Assembly: GCF_027943255.1 (NCBI RefSeq)
Contig: NC_072897.1
Coordinates: 25,420,044 to 25,484,043, forward strand
Direction: 5' to 3'
Length of the DNA: 64,000 nucleotides
Origin: Anastrepha obliqua
Taxonomy: Eukaryota; Arthropoda; Insecta; Diptera; Tephritidae
The notes below the pieces were generated by a model, which was given only the letters and a program-made list of their open reading frames with translations, did no database searches and was not told the origin of the DNA. The position numbers and the translations under genes were made by a program. Positions 47,268 to 58,700 of this stretch are shown here, piece after piece. Every line of letters starts with the position of its first letter. The stretch's first letter is position 1.

Positions 47268-48264
47268 TTGAACTAACTATTGATAGTGAAAAACTTTTAG
47301 CGCTAATAGACACCGGTGCAACTACGTCGCTACTCGATATACATAAATAAATTACTAAAATAGAAAAGATTACCCCTGATACAAAATATCTCTTTAACAT
47401 CATTAAATAATATGTAGTACGTTTATAACACAAGAAATAATTACAAATGTTCCTATAGAATTTAATGAAGATTCCACTTGGAAATTAGTAGACTTTAAAG
47501 GTAAACATTTTAATGCAATCATAGGACAGAATATATTGACGGGAATGCGTAGTGTTATAGACATGCACAACAAAACCATTACCTTAAATGGTCACGAAAC
47601 TAACTTTTACCAGCCAAATCCCTTTATTTTTAGTGAAATACATACTCTAGACAAAATTAATATTGATAAGAAAGTTCGTGATAGTTTATTCCTTGGCCTA
47701 TATTTGCAAGAAAAAAAAAAACATTTGGGGAAAATCCTTGAATGCTATCAGGACTTTATTCATATTGAAGGACAAAACCTAACTAGCACTAACATAATAG
47801 AACATGATATTAAAACTACGACAGATAAACCGGTGTATTCGAAAATATACCGCTATCGGCAAATACACGAACAGGAAATATGTAGGCAAATTGAGGACAT
47901 GCTTAAGCAAAGGATAATTCAGGAAAGCAATTCACCCTATAATAGCCCGTTGTGGGTCGTTCCTAAGAAGCTAGACAGTTCCGGCGGAAAAAAGTGGAGA
48001 ATTGTGGTCGGTTATCGAGCCTTAAATAACGTTACACTTGACGACAAGTTTCCCACACCGAATATAGAAAATATATTGGATAAATTAGGTCGGGCACAGT
48101 ATTTTACAACGATCGATTTGGCAAAAGTGTTTCAGCAAATTCTTGTTACACAAGATGACCGGTTGAAAACTGCCTTTTCCACCCCGTATGGACAGTATGC
48201 TATGCAAGTAGAACTCTTAATGTACACGAAAGGAATTATTCGGCAACAGAACGAAAATTACTAA
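47258..48264 (+). pseudogene. pol: Protease and truncated RT, unit U9
   Basis: Protease keeps IDTGATTS. An A run of eleven near 47710 restores a common frame, so 47536-48264 is open for 242 codons and joins the protease end to RT. PLWVV is present, YxDD deleted; YRYRQIHEQ is a private change. Confidence 0.85.
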
Positions 48265-49651
48265 CTAAAGTTTGGGCTACCAGCTATTTTAGGCCATATT
48301 TGTACGATACAAAATTTGAAATTTTGTCCGACCACCAGCCTTTGAAATGGTTGTTCGTTAAATCGCAAGGAAAAATGAGTCCAAGGCTGCATCGTTGGCT
48401 GATCAAGCTAAGCGAATTTAATATAAACGTCAACTATATTAAGGGCAATTAATGCAAACACTAATGAAATCAATATGTTAAATACTTCTACAAGTTCCCT
48501 TTATAAAAATAAAACTGACGATTTGGATACCATCCACTCACAAATGGAAGATTTACATGGCCACATTCTCATTCTAGAAACTGTGGTGAATATATTCAAA
48601 ACTCAGATTCTTTTGGTAGAAAATAAGCCAAAAGATTTGGAAATGAAACACAAAAACAAAAAGATTTATGTAAGTTTGTTTGACTTAGAAAATAATTTAG
48701 AATCAATTTTGGAACAATATATAGTTAGCGGAAAAATAGGCATATATACCGAGTACAGCGTTTTACAGAACAAGATAATAGAATTATTTACAGGATTTAA
48801 AAACATTAAATTTGTCCGCTGCTCATACCATGCAAAGGATATAGATACAGAAGAAGAAGCATATGAACATATTCATAATTATCATATATATGAAACTGGG
48901 CATACAGGCATTAATGAAAATTATCTAGGTCTAAATAAATTAATTTATTTTCCCAATTTGAAGCTTTTAATACATAAATATATAAATATCTGTCCTACAT
49001 GCAATAAATCAAAGTTTGATCGTAACCCAGTTAAAGCTAATTTCCATTTATCTGAAACTCCTTCAGATATAAAGTAAATAATATGTACATATGGATGTCT
49101 ACACGAATTCGAAATCAAACTTCTTGACATTCATTGATCGGTTTTCCAAATTTTCTGCTGCTTATTATTTAGAAGACAGAAACAGCCAAACCGTCATTGA
49201 AACAATAAGGCTTTACAAATCCCCAAAAGGGCATTTTCAGAAACTCATTTGTGACAATGAATTCAAAAGTGTAAATATAAAGGAATACTTGAAAACTGAA
49301 AATATTATCCTTCATCTTACAAAACCCAATATCCCCACTTGCAATGCTGATATTGAGCGTTTGCACAATACAATTTCCGAAAAAATAAGAGTACTTACTA
49401 GTGAGGAGAAGACATTAAGTATAAAAGATAAAACAAGTAAAGCTATAGAGTACTATAATAATACTTAGCACTCTGTAACAGAAGAAAAGCCAATAAACAT
49501 TGAATTTGGAAATTGTAACAAAGGAAAAATATATGAATGCATACTAGCAGCGAAACAAAAGTATATTAATAAAATAAATATATGTAGGGAAAATTATGTT
49601 GAACAAAGAACTGATGGTTATATTAAGAATTACAAAGCACTGCGACATTAA
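48220..49651 (+). pseudogene. pol: RNase H remnant and integrase, unit U9
   Basis: The 31-bp loss at about 48447 breaks RNase H. The linker and zinc region 48475-49077 are open with a 15-bp in-frame deletion (IYTEYSVLQ). The integrase core stops at 49468, with PTCNADIERLH replacing PTGNADIERLH. Confidence 0.84.
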
Positions 49652-49842
49652 GAGCAACCTAAGCACAAAAGCTCCAAGCTCGAAAACATTTATAGCTCAT
49701 ATATCAAAAGAAAATTAAAATATGATAAAAATGTTGAAATTAAGGTTTAAATGTAACTATTTTTAGTTTAAATTTAATTATTTAATTATAAACTATTGTT
49801 AATTTATTATTACATAAGGAAATAAAACTCGACAACTGAATT

Positions 49843-51151
49843 AGTAAAAATAGAATTAACCCTATTTTAAAACCACTTATATATTATATAGGGTGATTTT
49901 TTAAGAGCTAAAGGAGAGTTAAAAAAAACACGTAAAATTCAAAAAAAATGCATGAAATGTTTATTTAAATCGTTAGTACAGTCCATATAATTTAATGTTT
50001 GAAGATTATTTCATGCAAATGTTGACCGCGACTGCGCGTCAAATGGTCCATCCGCTTAGTCCAATTTTGGCATACTCTTTCCAATGTTTCGGCCGGAATC
50101 TCACATATAAATGCTTTAATATTGTCTTCCAATACGTTAATTGAAGCAGGCTTGTCTGAATAGACATGAGCTTTAACATAGCCCCACAAAAAATAATCTA
50201 AAGGCGTTATATCGCACGATCTGGGGGGCCAATTGACAGGTCCCGAACGTGAAATAAAATGTTCACCGAACTCGCCTCTCAACAAGTCCATTGTTGTGCG
50301 TGCTGTGTGGCATGTGGCACCGTCTTGCAGAAACCACATGTCATGCAAGTCAAGCTCTTGCATTTTGGGCAAAAAAAAGTTGGACATCATTTCACCGTAG
50401 CACTCATCATTCACAGTCACGTTACGATTCGCAGCATCTTTGAAGAAGTACGGTCCAATGATACCTCCATCCCATGAACCGCACCAAAATGTGACCTTTT
50501 CTGGATACATTGGTAGCTCTTGCAATTCTTCTGGCTGATCTTCACTCGAAAATCGACAATTCTGCTTATTTACGTACCCATTGATCCAAAAATGAGCTTC
50601 GCTGCTGAACACAATTTTTCGATAAAAAAGTGGATCTTAAACTTTCTCAACAGAACACTCATTTTTATAATAAAATTCAATGATTTGCAAGCGTTGTTCG
50701 TTTGTAAGACGATTCATGGTTAAATTATAGACCAAACTGAAGATGTTTGACAGTGAAACGAAACACGAAACGTGCGTCAGCTGTTTAAACAAACAGATAA
50801 ACTAAAAGATTATAGCTAAAAATCACCATTTACTACTGGTATATACCTTATATGTAGCTTCACTTTCCTATATTCCACTTGTTTCAATATAATAATTAGT
50901 TTTTAATACGGTAATATTCCACTTTCAAATAACCTTTAAGAAAAAGTCTCTCTTAACTTCTAACATGTATTTCTCATTATCATACTTTCACTCTAAGTTT
51001 GACTTCGTAAACGGCAAGTTGTATATCTCTTACATAAATATAAATAAAATAAATGATAAATATTGTGTTATCATTACTAAGTTGTATATCTCTCACATAA
51101 ATATAAATAAAGTTACATAAAATAAATGATAAATATTGTGTTATCATTACT
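49843..51151 (+). repeat. Candidate LTR, U9/U10 boundary
   Basis: AGTAA...TTACT ends; DD41D element at about 49891-50827. The first copy of the terminal duplication is shortened (ATAAATAAAATAAATG near 51045). Confidence 0.55.
49992..50717 (-). pseudogene. DD41D transposase relic, U9 copy
   Basis: A 206-codon catalytic-half frame reading FSSEAHFW, LQDGATCHTA and CDITPLDYF. It carries NDECYGEM, private to this copy. Confidence 0.84.
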
Positions 51152-51613
51152 GGCGCAGTCTACGGCAAACCAACGCATACCGCTTAGCTAAAGCTAATAA
51201 GAAAAAATAAAATAGAATTAAATAAAAAAAAAGCAAAACGGGCAACTGAAATTCATTCATATATGTGCCTATAATTGTGCATAAAATAATATAAAATTTA
51301 ACCAAAAAATTAATTAATGTAAATTTGTGAAAAAAAAGATAACTGTAACGCTTACTCTCGCAAGAACAGCAATAAACACATAAAGTGAAATCTGAATGAA
51401 GAGATTGACAGAGAAAAAAATGTTAATATATGTAACAAAACATTAACAGCGAGAGTACAAGAACAATTGAACAAGTGTTGAAATTGAGTAACAGCATAAT
51501 CATGGCAGTGCAGCTGACGCTTTCCGATATCATCAAAGATGCTCAAACCATTCAAGTGTATAAAGAAGGCAACACCTACGCTTTATCATCGTTCATAAGA
51601 GAAGTGGAGTCAT
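51151..51613 (+). mobile_element. Array unit U10, truncated stub
   Basis: It contains the primer site, leader and the first 112 bases of gag (ATG 51502, MAVQLTLSDIIKDAQ). Array sequence ends after GAAGTGGAGTCA at 51613, and unrelated sequence begins. Confidence 0.9.
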
Positions 51614-52252
51614 ACAATCACTACATATTATAAAACAAAGTCGCTTTTTCTGTCCCTATGTCCCCGTATACGCTTAAATCTTTAAAACTACGCAACGGAT
51701 TTTGATGCGGTTTTTTTTAAAGATAGATTGATTGAAGAGGAAGGTTTATATCTATATAATGTGAAGAAATATATAAAGGGGGCGTGGCAATCGGTCAAAA
51801 TGTGGCAAAAAAACATAATTTTTTTGTTTTCACGGCCATAAATCATAAACGAATTAACCAATTAAAATGAAACTTTCTTAGAGTTTAACTTTGAAATATT
51901 TACTTTCGTTCTGCATCAAAAAAAAATTGATATATTTGTTATTTAACCAAAATTGTTTAAACAAAAGCAGCTCTTTTTCCAAAAAAAGCTGTTTGTGTGT
52001 TTGTTCGCTGTCAACCGAATGAAGCAACATGCGTTAAGCGATAATCTCACCACACCTCATTAATGTTGAATTACATCGTATGGTGACGTATGTATGTATG
52101 TATTTACGAATCGCTCGCATTATTTCATTTCGGGCGTATGTACATATGTATCTATGTATGTACATACTGAATTCCATGTAATTATATGCACATACAATTT
52201 TACAGCGAAATAAAACGCTATTTTCACGTTCTATATTAGTAAATCGCACATA
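51614..52252 (+). other. Helitron-like 5' region (non-coding)
   Basis: There is no gene. The text around 51645-51760 (AAAACTACGCAACGGATTTT and GCGTGGCAATCGGTCAAAA) resembles, from memory, 5' regions of insect Helitrons, and a PIF1-type helicase follows downstream in the same orientation. A TCACTACATA start near 51619 would suit a Helitron 5' TC end. TATG/TACA repeats occur at about 52085-52195. Confidence 0.45.
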
Positions 52253-53894
52253 CAGTATGCAAAGTTCGTATTAGTACACCCTATTACAAATAAAAATACC
52301 ACGTATATTTTCAAATTTACTTTAAAGCAATTGATTTCAATCGTAGTGCGGTATTGTATAATTCATAAAAAAATAGAATAATAACAAAAACTCCGAAACA
52401 TTTGCATAGAATTGAAAAAAATATCTTTAGTAGCAGTGTAGCTATTTCTACTGCAGGCAAAATTCGTATTAGTACACTTAGTATGCGTTGAATTTGTAAA
52501 CAATTTGTTGGTATTTACCTTTATTTTCGAAACGATTCAATGTTTAACCTTGGGCAGTTGCGTTTTAGTAGCCATTTGTTCAAGTTCGCGGAGTTAGCTT
52601 GCAATGTCGCCAAAGTCAAACGAAACTAGGAGATTAATAATAAATATGAACAAAAACGGAAAGTCTTTACGCGAAATTGCGAGAACATTGCAGAAAAGTG
52701 TGTCTACAATACAAAACTTAGTCAAAATTTTTAGAGGCAGTGGAAGGATTGACAAAAAGCTTCGAAATGTGAACAGGGCAAAGCTTGGGCAGAGGCACAA
52801 GACTTATTTGAAACGCCTTATGAGAAAAGACCCCACCGTCAGTGGAGTTTCACTAGCTGCAGAACTAGAAAAATAATTTTCTATCAAAGTTACACCTCAA
52901 ACAGTGCGCAGTTATGTAAAAAAATTGGGATTTAGAAGCAGAACTGCGGTTAGAAAACCGTATGTAAGCTCAGTCAATAGAAGAAAGCGTGTTATATTCG
53001 CCAGGCAATATTTAAACAAAAATATGCGGTTTTGGAAAAGGGTAATTTTTTCAGACGAGTGTGAATTTAATATAAAAATGTCCGATGGACGCATAAAAAT
53101 TTGGAGAGAGTGTAATACTGGCCTTCAAAAACGAAATCTGCAGCCTTCTTTCAAGCACGGTGGTGGTTCTCTGATGGTATGGGGATGTTTCGGGGCAAAC
53201 GGAGTAGGAAAGTTGCATTTTATTGATGGAATTATGACTGCGAGGCAATATATTGATATTTTAAAAAAGAATCTACGCAAAGGTGCCAAAAAATTGGGTT
53301 GCAAAAAAAAAATGTATATTCCAACAAGATAACGACCCTAAGCACACGGCGTTGGATACAAGGTTATGGATGCTTTATAACTGTCCAAATTATCTCAAAA
53401 CATCACCACAAAGCCCGGATATTAATCCCATAGAAAAAGTATGGTCGATTTTCAAAAAGCAGCTGGAACATCATCAAATAAGGAACCGAGAACATTTAAA
53501 AAAAGTCCTCAAATCATAGTGGAAGAAGATTTCTCCAAATCTCACAAAAAAATTGGTGGAATCTATGCCGAAGAGATTGTCTGCTGTTCTAAGGCAACGA
53601 GGGTATCCTACAAAATATTAATTTTCTGAACTATTTTTTATTTACTCTTTAAATCATTAAAAATACATGTGTACTAATACGAATTTTGCTTCTGTGAAAA
53701 GTGTTCATTTTTTTCTTTCTTATTTTTTTTTGCATTTCAATACACTTTGTGAGCGGTTTTTTTATTTGGCCTTATTTTAGTTAATTATCTATAAAATAAA
53801 ACGGTTTCAAGCATTTGTTTTAAAATTAATTTGAAAATATACGTGGTTTTTTTATTTATTAGGGGGTGTACTAATACGAATTTTGCATACTGTA
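52251..53894 (+). mobile_element. Tc1-like DD34E transposon with IR/DR-type ends
   Basis: The element 52253-53892 (1640 bp) is flanked by TA at 52251-52252 and 53893-53894. It begins CAGTATGCAAAGTTCG and ends CGAATTTTGCATACTG. The outer inverted repeats extend about 70 bp (to near 52322 and from near 53823). A core GCAAAATTCGTATTAGTAC recurs four times, at 52259 and 52457 and inverted ending at 53689 and 53886, giving an inverted-repeat/direct-repeat architecture. Confidence 0.93.
52604..53621 (+). pseudogene. Tc1-like transposase, broken by two stops and one frameshift
   Basis: ATG at 52604 opens MSPKSNETRRLIINMNKNGKS. The paired-like DNA-binding region contains SLREIARTLQKSVSTIQNLV. An in-frame TAA lies at 52874, and the frame then continues as SIKVTPQTVRSYVKKLG. 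Catalytic residues are IFSDECEFN, QQDNDPKHT and SPDINPIEKVW; 34 residues separate the last two, giving DD34E. A frameshift in an A run near 53310 and an in-frame TAG at 53517 precede the C-terminus, which ends at 53621. Total length would be about 340 residues, usual for the family. Inactive. Confidence 0.9.
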
Positions 53895-54169
53895 ATTAAA
53901 ATACAGTTTTTGAATAGTTTTTATTGATTCGGAGCGCGTTTAGCTTGCTATCGATTCCATACAATAACATTTTTTGTCATTTACTTTTTACGACAACTAA
54001 TAGCTTATTTTCGAAGCGATTTCAACAAATAGGTACAACATTAATCCTTATCCAATTAAATACCTTAAATACATTGTTGTTTTCATATAGATCTATGTAT
54101 ATGGCTCTTTACAGCATATAATTAAAAACAATATTTTTCAAGATATTACATCAGTAGTTAGTATCTACC
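53895..54169 (+). other. AT-rich remainder between Tc1-like element and helicase fragment
   Basis: There is no convincing coding sequence. It is presumably part of the Helitron-like host element that the Tc1-like element split. Confidence 0.4.
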
Positions 54170-55258
54170 GGAAAAATTGCGTTAGCTGTTGCGTCATCCG
54201 GCATTGCCGCTACTCCTTTGGAAGGAGGCCGAACCGCACACTCTACATTCAAGCTCCCGCTGAAAATCGCAACCGATGATGATAACAGCGTCTGTAGTGT
54301 TTCTAGACAGAGCAATACAGGAAAATTGATGCGTGACTGCTCATTAATAGTCTGGGACGAAGCTACCATGTCAAACAAGACGTCTGTGGAAGCAGATGCC
54401 CGATTTGAGCAACAAAAATTCACCTATGGGTGGATGTACAATTCTGTTCTCAGGAGATTTCCGTCAAATCCTACCAGTTGTGACTCGAGGAACACGTGCT
54501 GACGAAATAAATGCTTCGCTAAAAAGATCCCACCTTTGGTCGCATGTCAATAAATTAGATCTTAAAACTAATATGAGGGTTTCGTCATCTTCACGTGAGA
54601 ACAGGCTATTTCCAGAGATCCTGCTAAAAGTTGGCAATGGAGAATTAACACAAAGTGAGGGAAGGATTAACCTAGAAAACCTTTGTGTTTTGATAGACAA
54701 CATCCAAGAGTTAGTCAACAATGTTTATCCTGACATTGATAACATAAGTTATAAGACAATATCTTGGTTTAAAGAAAGAGCTATTCTGTCACCAACTAAC
54801 GAACAAGTAGATAAAGTAAATAACTTGATTATTTCAAAGATTGATGCGCCGACGAAAATATACTACTCGGTCGATACTGTTCTCGATTTGGAAGAAGCTG
54901 TTCAATTTCCTACAGAATTTCTAAATTCTTTGAACCCGTCTGGACTCCCTCCTCACAAAATGGAGCTGAAAATAGGTTGTCCTGTTATTTTATTAAGAAA
55001 CCTAAGTCCACCTAAACTTTGCAATGGCACGCGTTTGCTGGTAAAATCACTGAAAACTTTCATAATAGAGTGCCCAATACTCACAGGATGTGGTACCGGA
55101 AAAGATGTATTGATTCCCCGAATCCCTCTGATACCATCGGATCTACCACTCCAATTTAAACGCTTACAATTTCCGGTAAAGACATCTTTTGCAATGACCA
55201 TTAATAAATCTCAGGGTCAAACCTTCAACGTTACAGGCTTAGATTTGAGTGTTGGATA
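54170..55258 (+). pseudogene. PIF1-type (Helitron) helicase fragment
   Basis: This superfamily 1B DNA helicase module is related to the C-terminal half of Helitron Rep-helicases. It begins inside the domain at KIALAVASSGIAATPLEGG. TAHSTFKLPL and the Walker B-like IVWDEATMSNK follow. A frameshift near 54405 leads into the long frame 54396-55259 with GGCTILFSGDFRQILPVV, RADEINASLKRSHLW, TNMRV, GCPVILLRNLSPP and MTINKSQGQTFNVTGLDL. The Walker A loop and Rep domain are absent upstream, and the protein is cut after DLSVG where a Mutator-like element begins. A host PIF1 gene is unlikely, because host PIF1 lacks the GGRTAHS-type wording and this is intronless and truncated. Confidence 0.8.
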
Positions 55259-57942
55259 AAGGATAAAAATCGATTTTTTTTTGGATGTTATTGTAGTAAA
55301 ACATTTCAAAAACACCGTGTTAAAATTTTAAGTCAATCCGAGCAAAACCTTTTAAGTTGTAGAGCATAAAGCCGAGCCGCCTCAAACATCTGCCGAGACG
55401 CAGCAGTTGCGCGCGTAGTCCGTTACAAACGTATACCTGCGTGCGGACTCAGGTATACTTTTGTATCTGTCTATTGCTCCAAAAATATTTCTAGTACATT
55501 CTTTTGTATTCAATAACAGCTGCTGATACTTCAAACTTTGTATTATACCTATATAACAACTGTAAATCTCAAAGGGAGCAGAGAGAAGCATCAGTTTGTC
55601 GTGCGACGCTGACTTGAACGGTTGCGACGCTGTTACTTTTCTTTAGTATTGTAGATTTTTGTAAATAGTTTTATTAAAATGCCGAGATTATCTTAAGTAA
55701 CTAGAAAAGATCAACGTAAAGGAATTCGTTTAGACAGACCAAAAAAACGACCGAATCCGAATAAAAAACAGGAGGGTGACTTAGACACTAGCGGTGCGTC
55801 GGCGAAAAAAATCAAAGTTAACACAATTAATAGCGTACCGGAAGACACTGAAAAACATTACCGAATCATAGATTTTTTGTTGGTATTTAATTCATTATCT
55901 ACGCTAGTTCAGTGTAAACAGTGCGGCAAAGATCTCTCTTTCAAGTGTTGTAAGAAAGAAGGACTTGGTTTTGAAATCCAATTGAAGTGTGATCCGTGTT
56001 CGCCACGCTATGTGCCCTGGTGCGAAAAAATTGGACGATCATTCGAGATAAATAGTCGATTTATTTTCGTTATGCGATCATTAGGTATCGGACAAGCTGG
56101 ATGTAATAAGTTCTGTGGTCTTATGGATCTAACATGCAATTTTTTATCCAAACCAAGTTACTTGGAAGCTATGCAACTTGACTGTTTCCGGAGACGGAAC
56201 TTGGATGCAGCAAGGATTTAGCTCATTATTCGGCGTAACATCAATGATCGGCTATTGGACTGGCAAAGTAATTGATATTTTTGTGAGTAGTCTGTATTGC
56301 AACCTTTGCAAACTATGGCAAAACAAATTAAATGCTTGTGAATTCGAAAGTTGGCACGAAGAGCATGTTGAAAACAACGAATGCCAAGCTAATCATACGG
56401 GACCTTCAGGTAACATGGAAACAGCTGCACTAATTGAGATGTTTTCTCGTTCAGAAGAACTTTACGAAGCGAAAATCGAAAATTACATCGGCGACGGTGA
56501 CACTAAATCCTACGGTAACTTAGTGAAAGCGAAACCTTATGGTGAAAATTTTACAATTAACAAAAAAGAGTGCGTTGGCCACGTCCAGAAGCGGATGGGA
56601 GCGCGTTTACGCGATATTGTAAACAAAACAGTTGAGGAAAAAGAGGTAAAAACGCTGGAAAGAAAAGAAGGAGTAAAATGCTTGGTGGTAAAGGCAAACT
56701 AACGGCTAAAGTTATTGATAATTTAAGCCGTTATTACGGATTGGCGATTAGGAACAACTGTGATTCCGTAGAAAAAATGAAAACCGCTATCTGGGCCACT
56801 TACTACCATCAGCAATCAACAGATGAAAATCCGCAACATGACAAATGTCCGGCCGGAGCGGATTCTTGGTGTGGTTACCAAAAGGCTTTGGCCGAAGGAA
56901 AACCATTTAAACATGAATACACCCCACTGCCAGAAGATGTTTTGAACACAATAAAACCAATTTACGTAGATTTGAGTAAAGACGAACTTTTAGAGAGATG
57001 CCTGGGTGGTTTTACTCAAAACACTAACGAGAGTTTAAATCAGCTTATATGGAGGATTGCTCCGAAAAAACTCTCTGGCAGTACAAGTATCGTTCAACTG
57101 GCAGCTCTGGTAGCTGCATGCACCTTTAATGAAGGCACAGGTGCTTTGCTGCAGTTTATGTATGACATGGGGATTAGCATTGGGCCAAGCGCTCACGAAT
57201 ATGCGAGAAGAGTGGACCAAACTCGCATCGAAAGATCTGACCAAAAATGCCACCAACAGACTAAGGAGGGCAGGATAGCTCGTAGACTTGCTAAAAAAGA
57301 TGCTGAAGACAATGACAAAGCTAGTGGAAACATACTCTATGGTGCTGGAATCGACGACTCCGTGTAAGTAGAGAGAAAAAAGTATTTTCTTGACGTTTTC
57401 ATAACTTAAAACTTTAAACGCGGTTTTCTCGAACCTTTTTTTTTAAAGTGCGTAGTCATTGGCATTTGAAAACTACTCAACCGATCCTTTTGAAATTTTG
57501 CACACATATTTTACATATAAAAAACCTCCCCCCAACGCCATTTTTTTTATATTAAGGTGGTTTTACACCTACAAAATGGCGGCATTTTTTCGTCAAAAAT
57601 CACTTTTTACTTCAAACGACTACCAAATGGCTGAAAATGAAAATAAATCGTCAAAATAAACGTTGGGGGGAAGTTTAACTCATACTTTAACTAAATTATT
57701 CAATTTTTTTGATTTCAAATGATTCTACGCTGAGATATACTGACTACTGCAAAATGTATTTTTGAAAAGACGTCTACGTAAATGTGCTCTCATTCGCTCA
57801 TTTTGCAATATTTTTACATGAAAATTTTATCAAATATTCTTGAAATGTTACTTTATAATATGCAACAACCTTTAATAAACTGACTTGAACCGTTTCGCTA
57901 CAATAAATTCATGGAAAAGTGTTTTTTTTAGCGTTTATCCCT
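55259..57942 (+). mobile_element. Mutator-like DNA transposon, degenerate
   Basis: Bounds are approximate. The left end (GGATAAAAATCG... with TTATTGTAGTAAAACATTTC near 55290) is related in inverted orientation to the right end (TTTATCCC near 57942 with GAACCGTTTCGCTACAATAA near 57900). No target duplication is clear. The interior carries a Mutator-like transposase. The 5' part 55259-55678 and the 3' part 57368-57942 hold no gene. Confidence 0.55.
55679..57367 (+). pseudogene. Mutator-like transposase (MULE), broken in three segments
   Basis: ATG at 55679 gives MPRLS and an immediate TAA (55694). The frame then continues with a basic stretch (KKRPNPNKKQ) and Cys pairs VQCKQCGK, FKCCKK and KCDPCS to about 56190. 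A shifted frame (to 56680) carries VSGDGTWMQQGFSSLFG, NYIGDGDTKSYGN and KKECVGHVQKRMGARL. The original frame returns at about 56680 with GGKGKLTAKVIDNLSRYYGLA, CPAGADSWCGYQ and GGFTQNTNESLNQLIWRI, ending NILYGAGIDDSV. These motifs match the Mutator-like transposase domain proteins I recall from arthropods. Two frameshifts and one stop make it inactive. Confidence 0.82.
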
Positions 57943-57952
57943 TAACTACGAG

Positions 57953-58496
57953 AGTATCATGGAAGCAATAGGGAGATGTTACGGGAATGACCACAGACGG
58001 CAAATCTTCCTGATCAAACTGACGAATCGCTGCCAGAGAACAAATGAGACCTTACAGGAATACGTGACAGAGATCAAGCGCTTAGCGCATTTGGCATATG
58101 CAATGGAAACTGTAAATTTCTTGGAACAGATGAGTGCCAAGCATTCATAAGGAGTAACGAGATCGGAACACGAAACGGGCAGCATACTTCACACCGAAAA
58201 AGACGTTTGCTAAGACAGCGTCTTGTGCAAAAGAAACAGCAACTCTCTTAAGGAAGCCAGTGCATAAAGTCCATCGGGTTGAAGTGGAAGAGACTACCTC
58301 TATGAAGGAAATCATTAGGAGAGTAATAAGGGGGTCCTTTTCTGAATTGAAACGACGCGAAAATTCGGATTTAAAGTATTCCAACTGCGGTAAGCCGGGA
58401 ATATTGAACGCAATTGCAGTATGCCACACAGGGAACCCCAGCGGGTCAGCTCACGATAGCCTCCGTGTCGTTAAAACTTTGGCAGGCCTCAAGTAA
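57953..58496 (+). pseudogene. gag: Ty3/gypsy-like gag remnant
   Basis: MEAIGRCYGNDHRRQIFLIKL followed by NETLQEYVTEIKRLAHLAY (57959-58130) resembles the retrotransposon gag domain. Further on, KYSNCGKPG near 58375 looks like a broken CCHC zinc knuckle. It is unrelated to the array gag. It is short and degenerate, and the flanks give no LTR. Confidence 0.5.
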
Positions 58497-58700
58497 CGCT
58501 ATCTAGCCGTCAGCATTTTGTTGGTCGTGTAAGTGAAGTTGAATATTTACTGGTTAGTGCCGACCCGGCTCTGAACACATGCACTCTTACGTCATGTGTC
58601 AACCCTTGCCGGGCCTCCCTACATAGTATAGATAGCCATGAGGTTATAAGGCAACTACACAATGGCTAGATATAATGAGCTGAGTGGCGACGCTCTTTAA
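58497..58700. other. No recognisable feature
   Basis: Mixed-composition sequence without an open frame or repeat that I can identify. Confidence 0.4.

Larger units (their letters stand above)
45961..51150 (+). mobile_element. Array unit U9 (5190 bp)
   Basis: It combines the 5-bp gag deletion of U8, the 31-bp RNase H deletion of U5, and a 15-bp linker deletion of its own. Its DD41D copy is closer to the U1-U3 type (FLQDGATCHTA) but lacks their 43-bp deletion. Confidence 0.92.
1..51613 (+). repeat. Tandem array of a defective Ty3/gypsy retrotransposon (about 5.2 kb period)
   Basis: Nine copies of the same primer-binding-site block recur head to tail. Uninterrupted units U5, U7, U8 and U9 measure 5200, 5235, 5176 and 5190 bp. 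U4 and U6 return to about 5.2 kb once their later insertions are subtracted; U2 and U3 are about 2.2 kb deletion forms. Each internal region is followed by one LTR and then directly by the next internal region, so the structure is LTR-internal-LTR-internal rather than separate insertions with target duplications. The copies are very similar over their whole length, including non-coding parts. The array stops abruptly at 51613 inside gag of U10. Inference: it expanded by recombination rather than by independent retrotransposition. Confidence 0.93.

Noticed and set aside
1..51613. Regular repeats as a CRISPR array or bacterial system
   Set aside because: The repeats are kilobases long with retrotransposon content. 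The sequence is eukaryotic.
1..51613. An env gene that would make the array element an endogenous retrovirus
   Set aside because: No env-like frame lies between the integrase end and the LTR in any unit. The space is about 200 bp and AT-rich.
54170..55258. Host PIF1 helicase exon
   Set aside because: It is truncated at both ends, frameshifted, and lies between transposon sequences, with wording typical of Helitron helicases.
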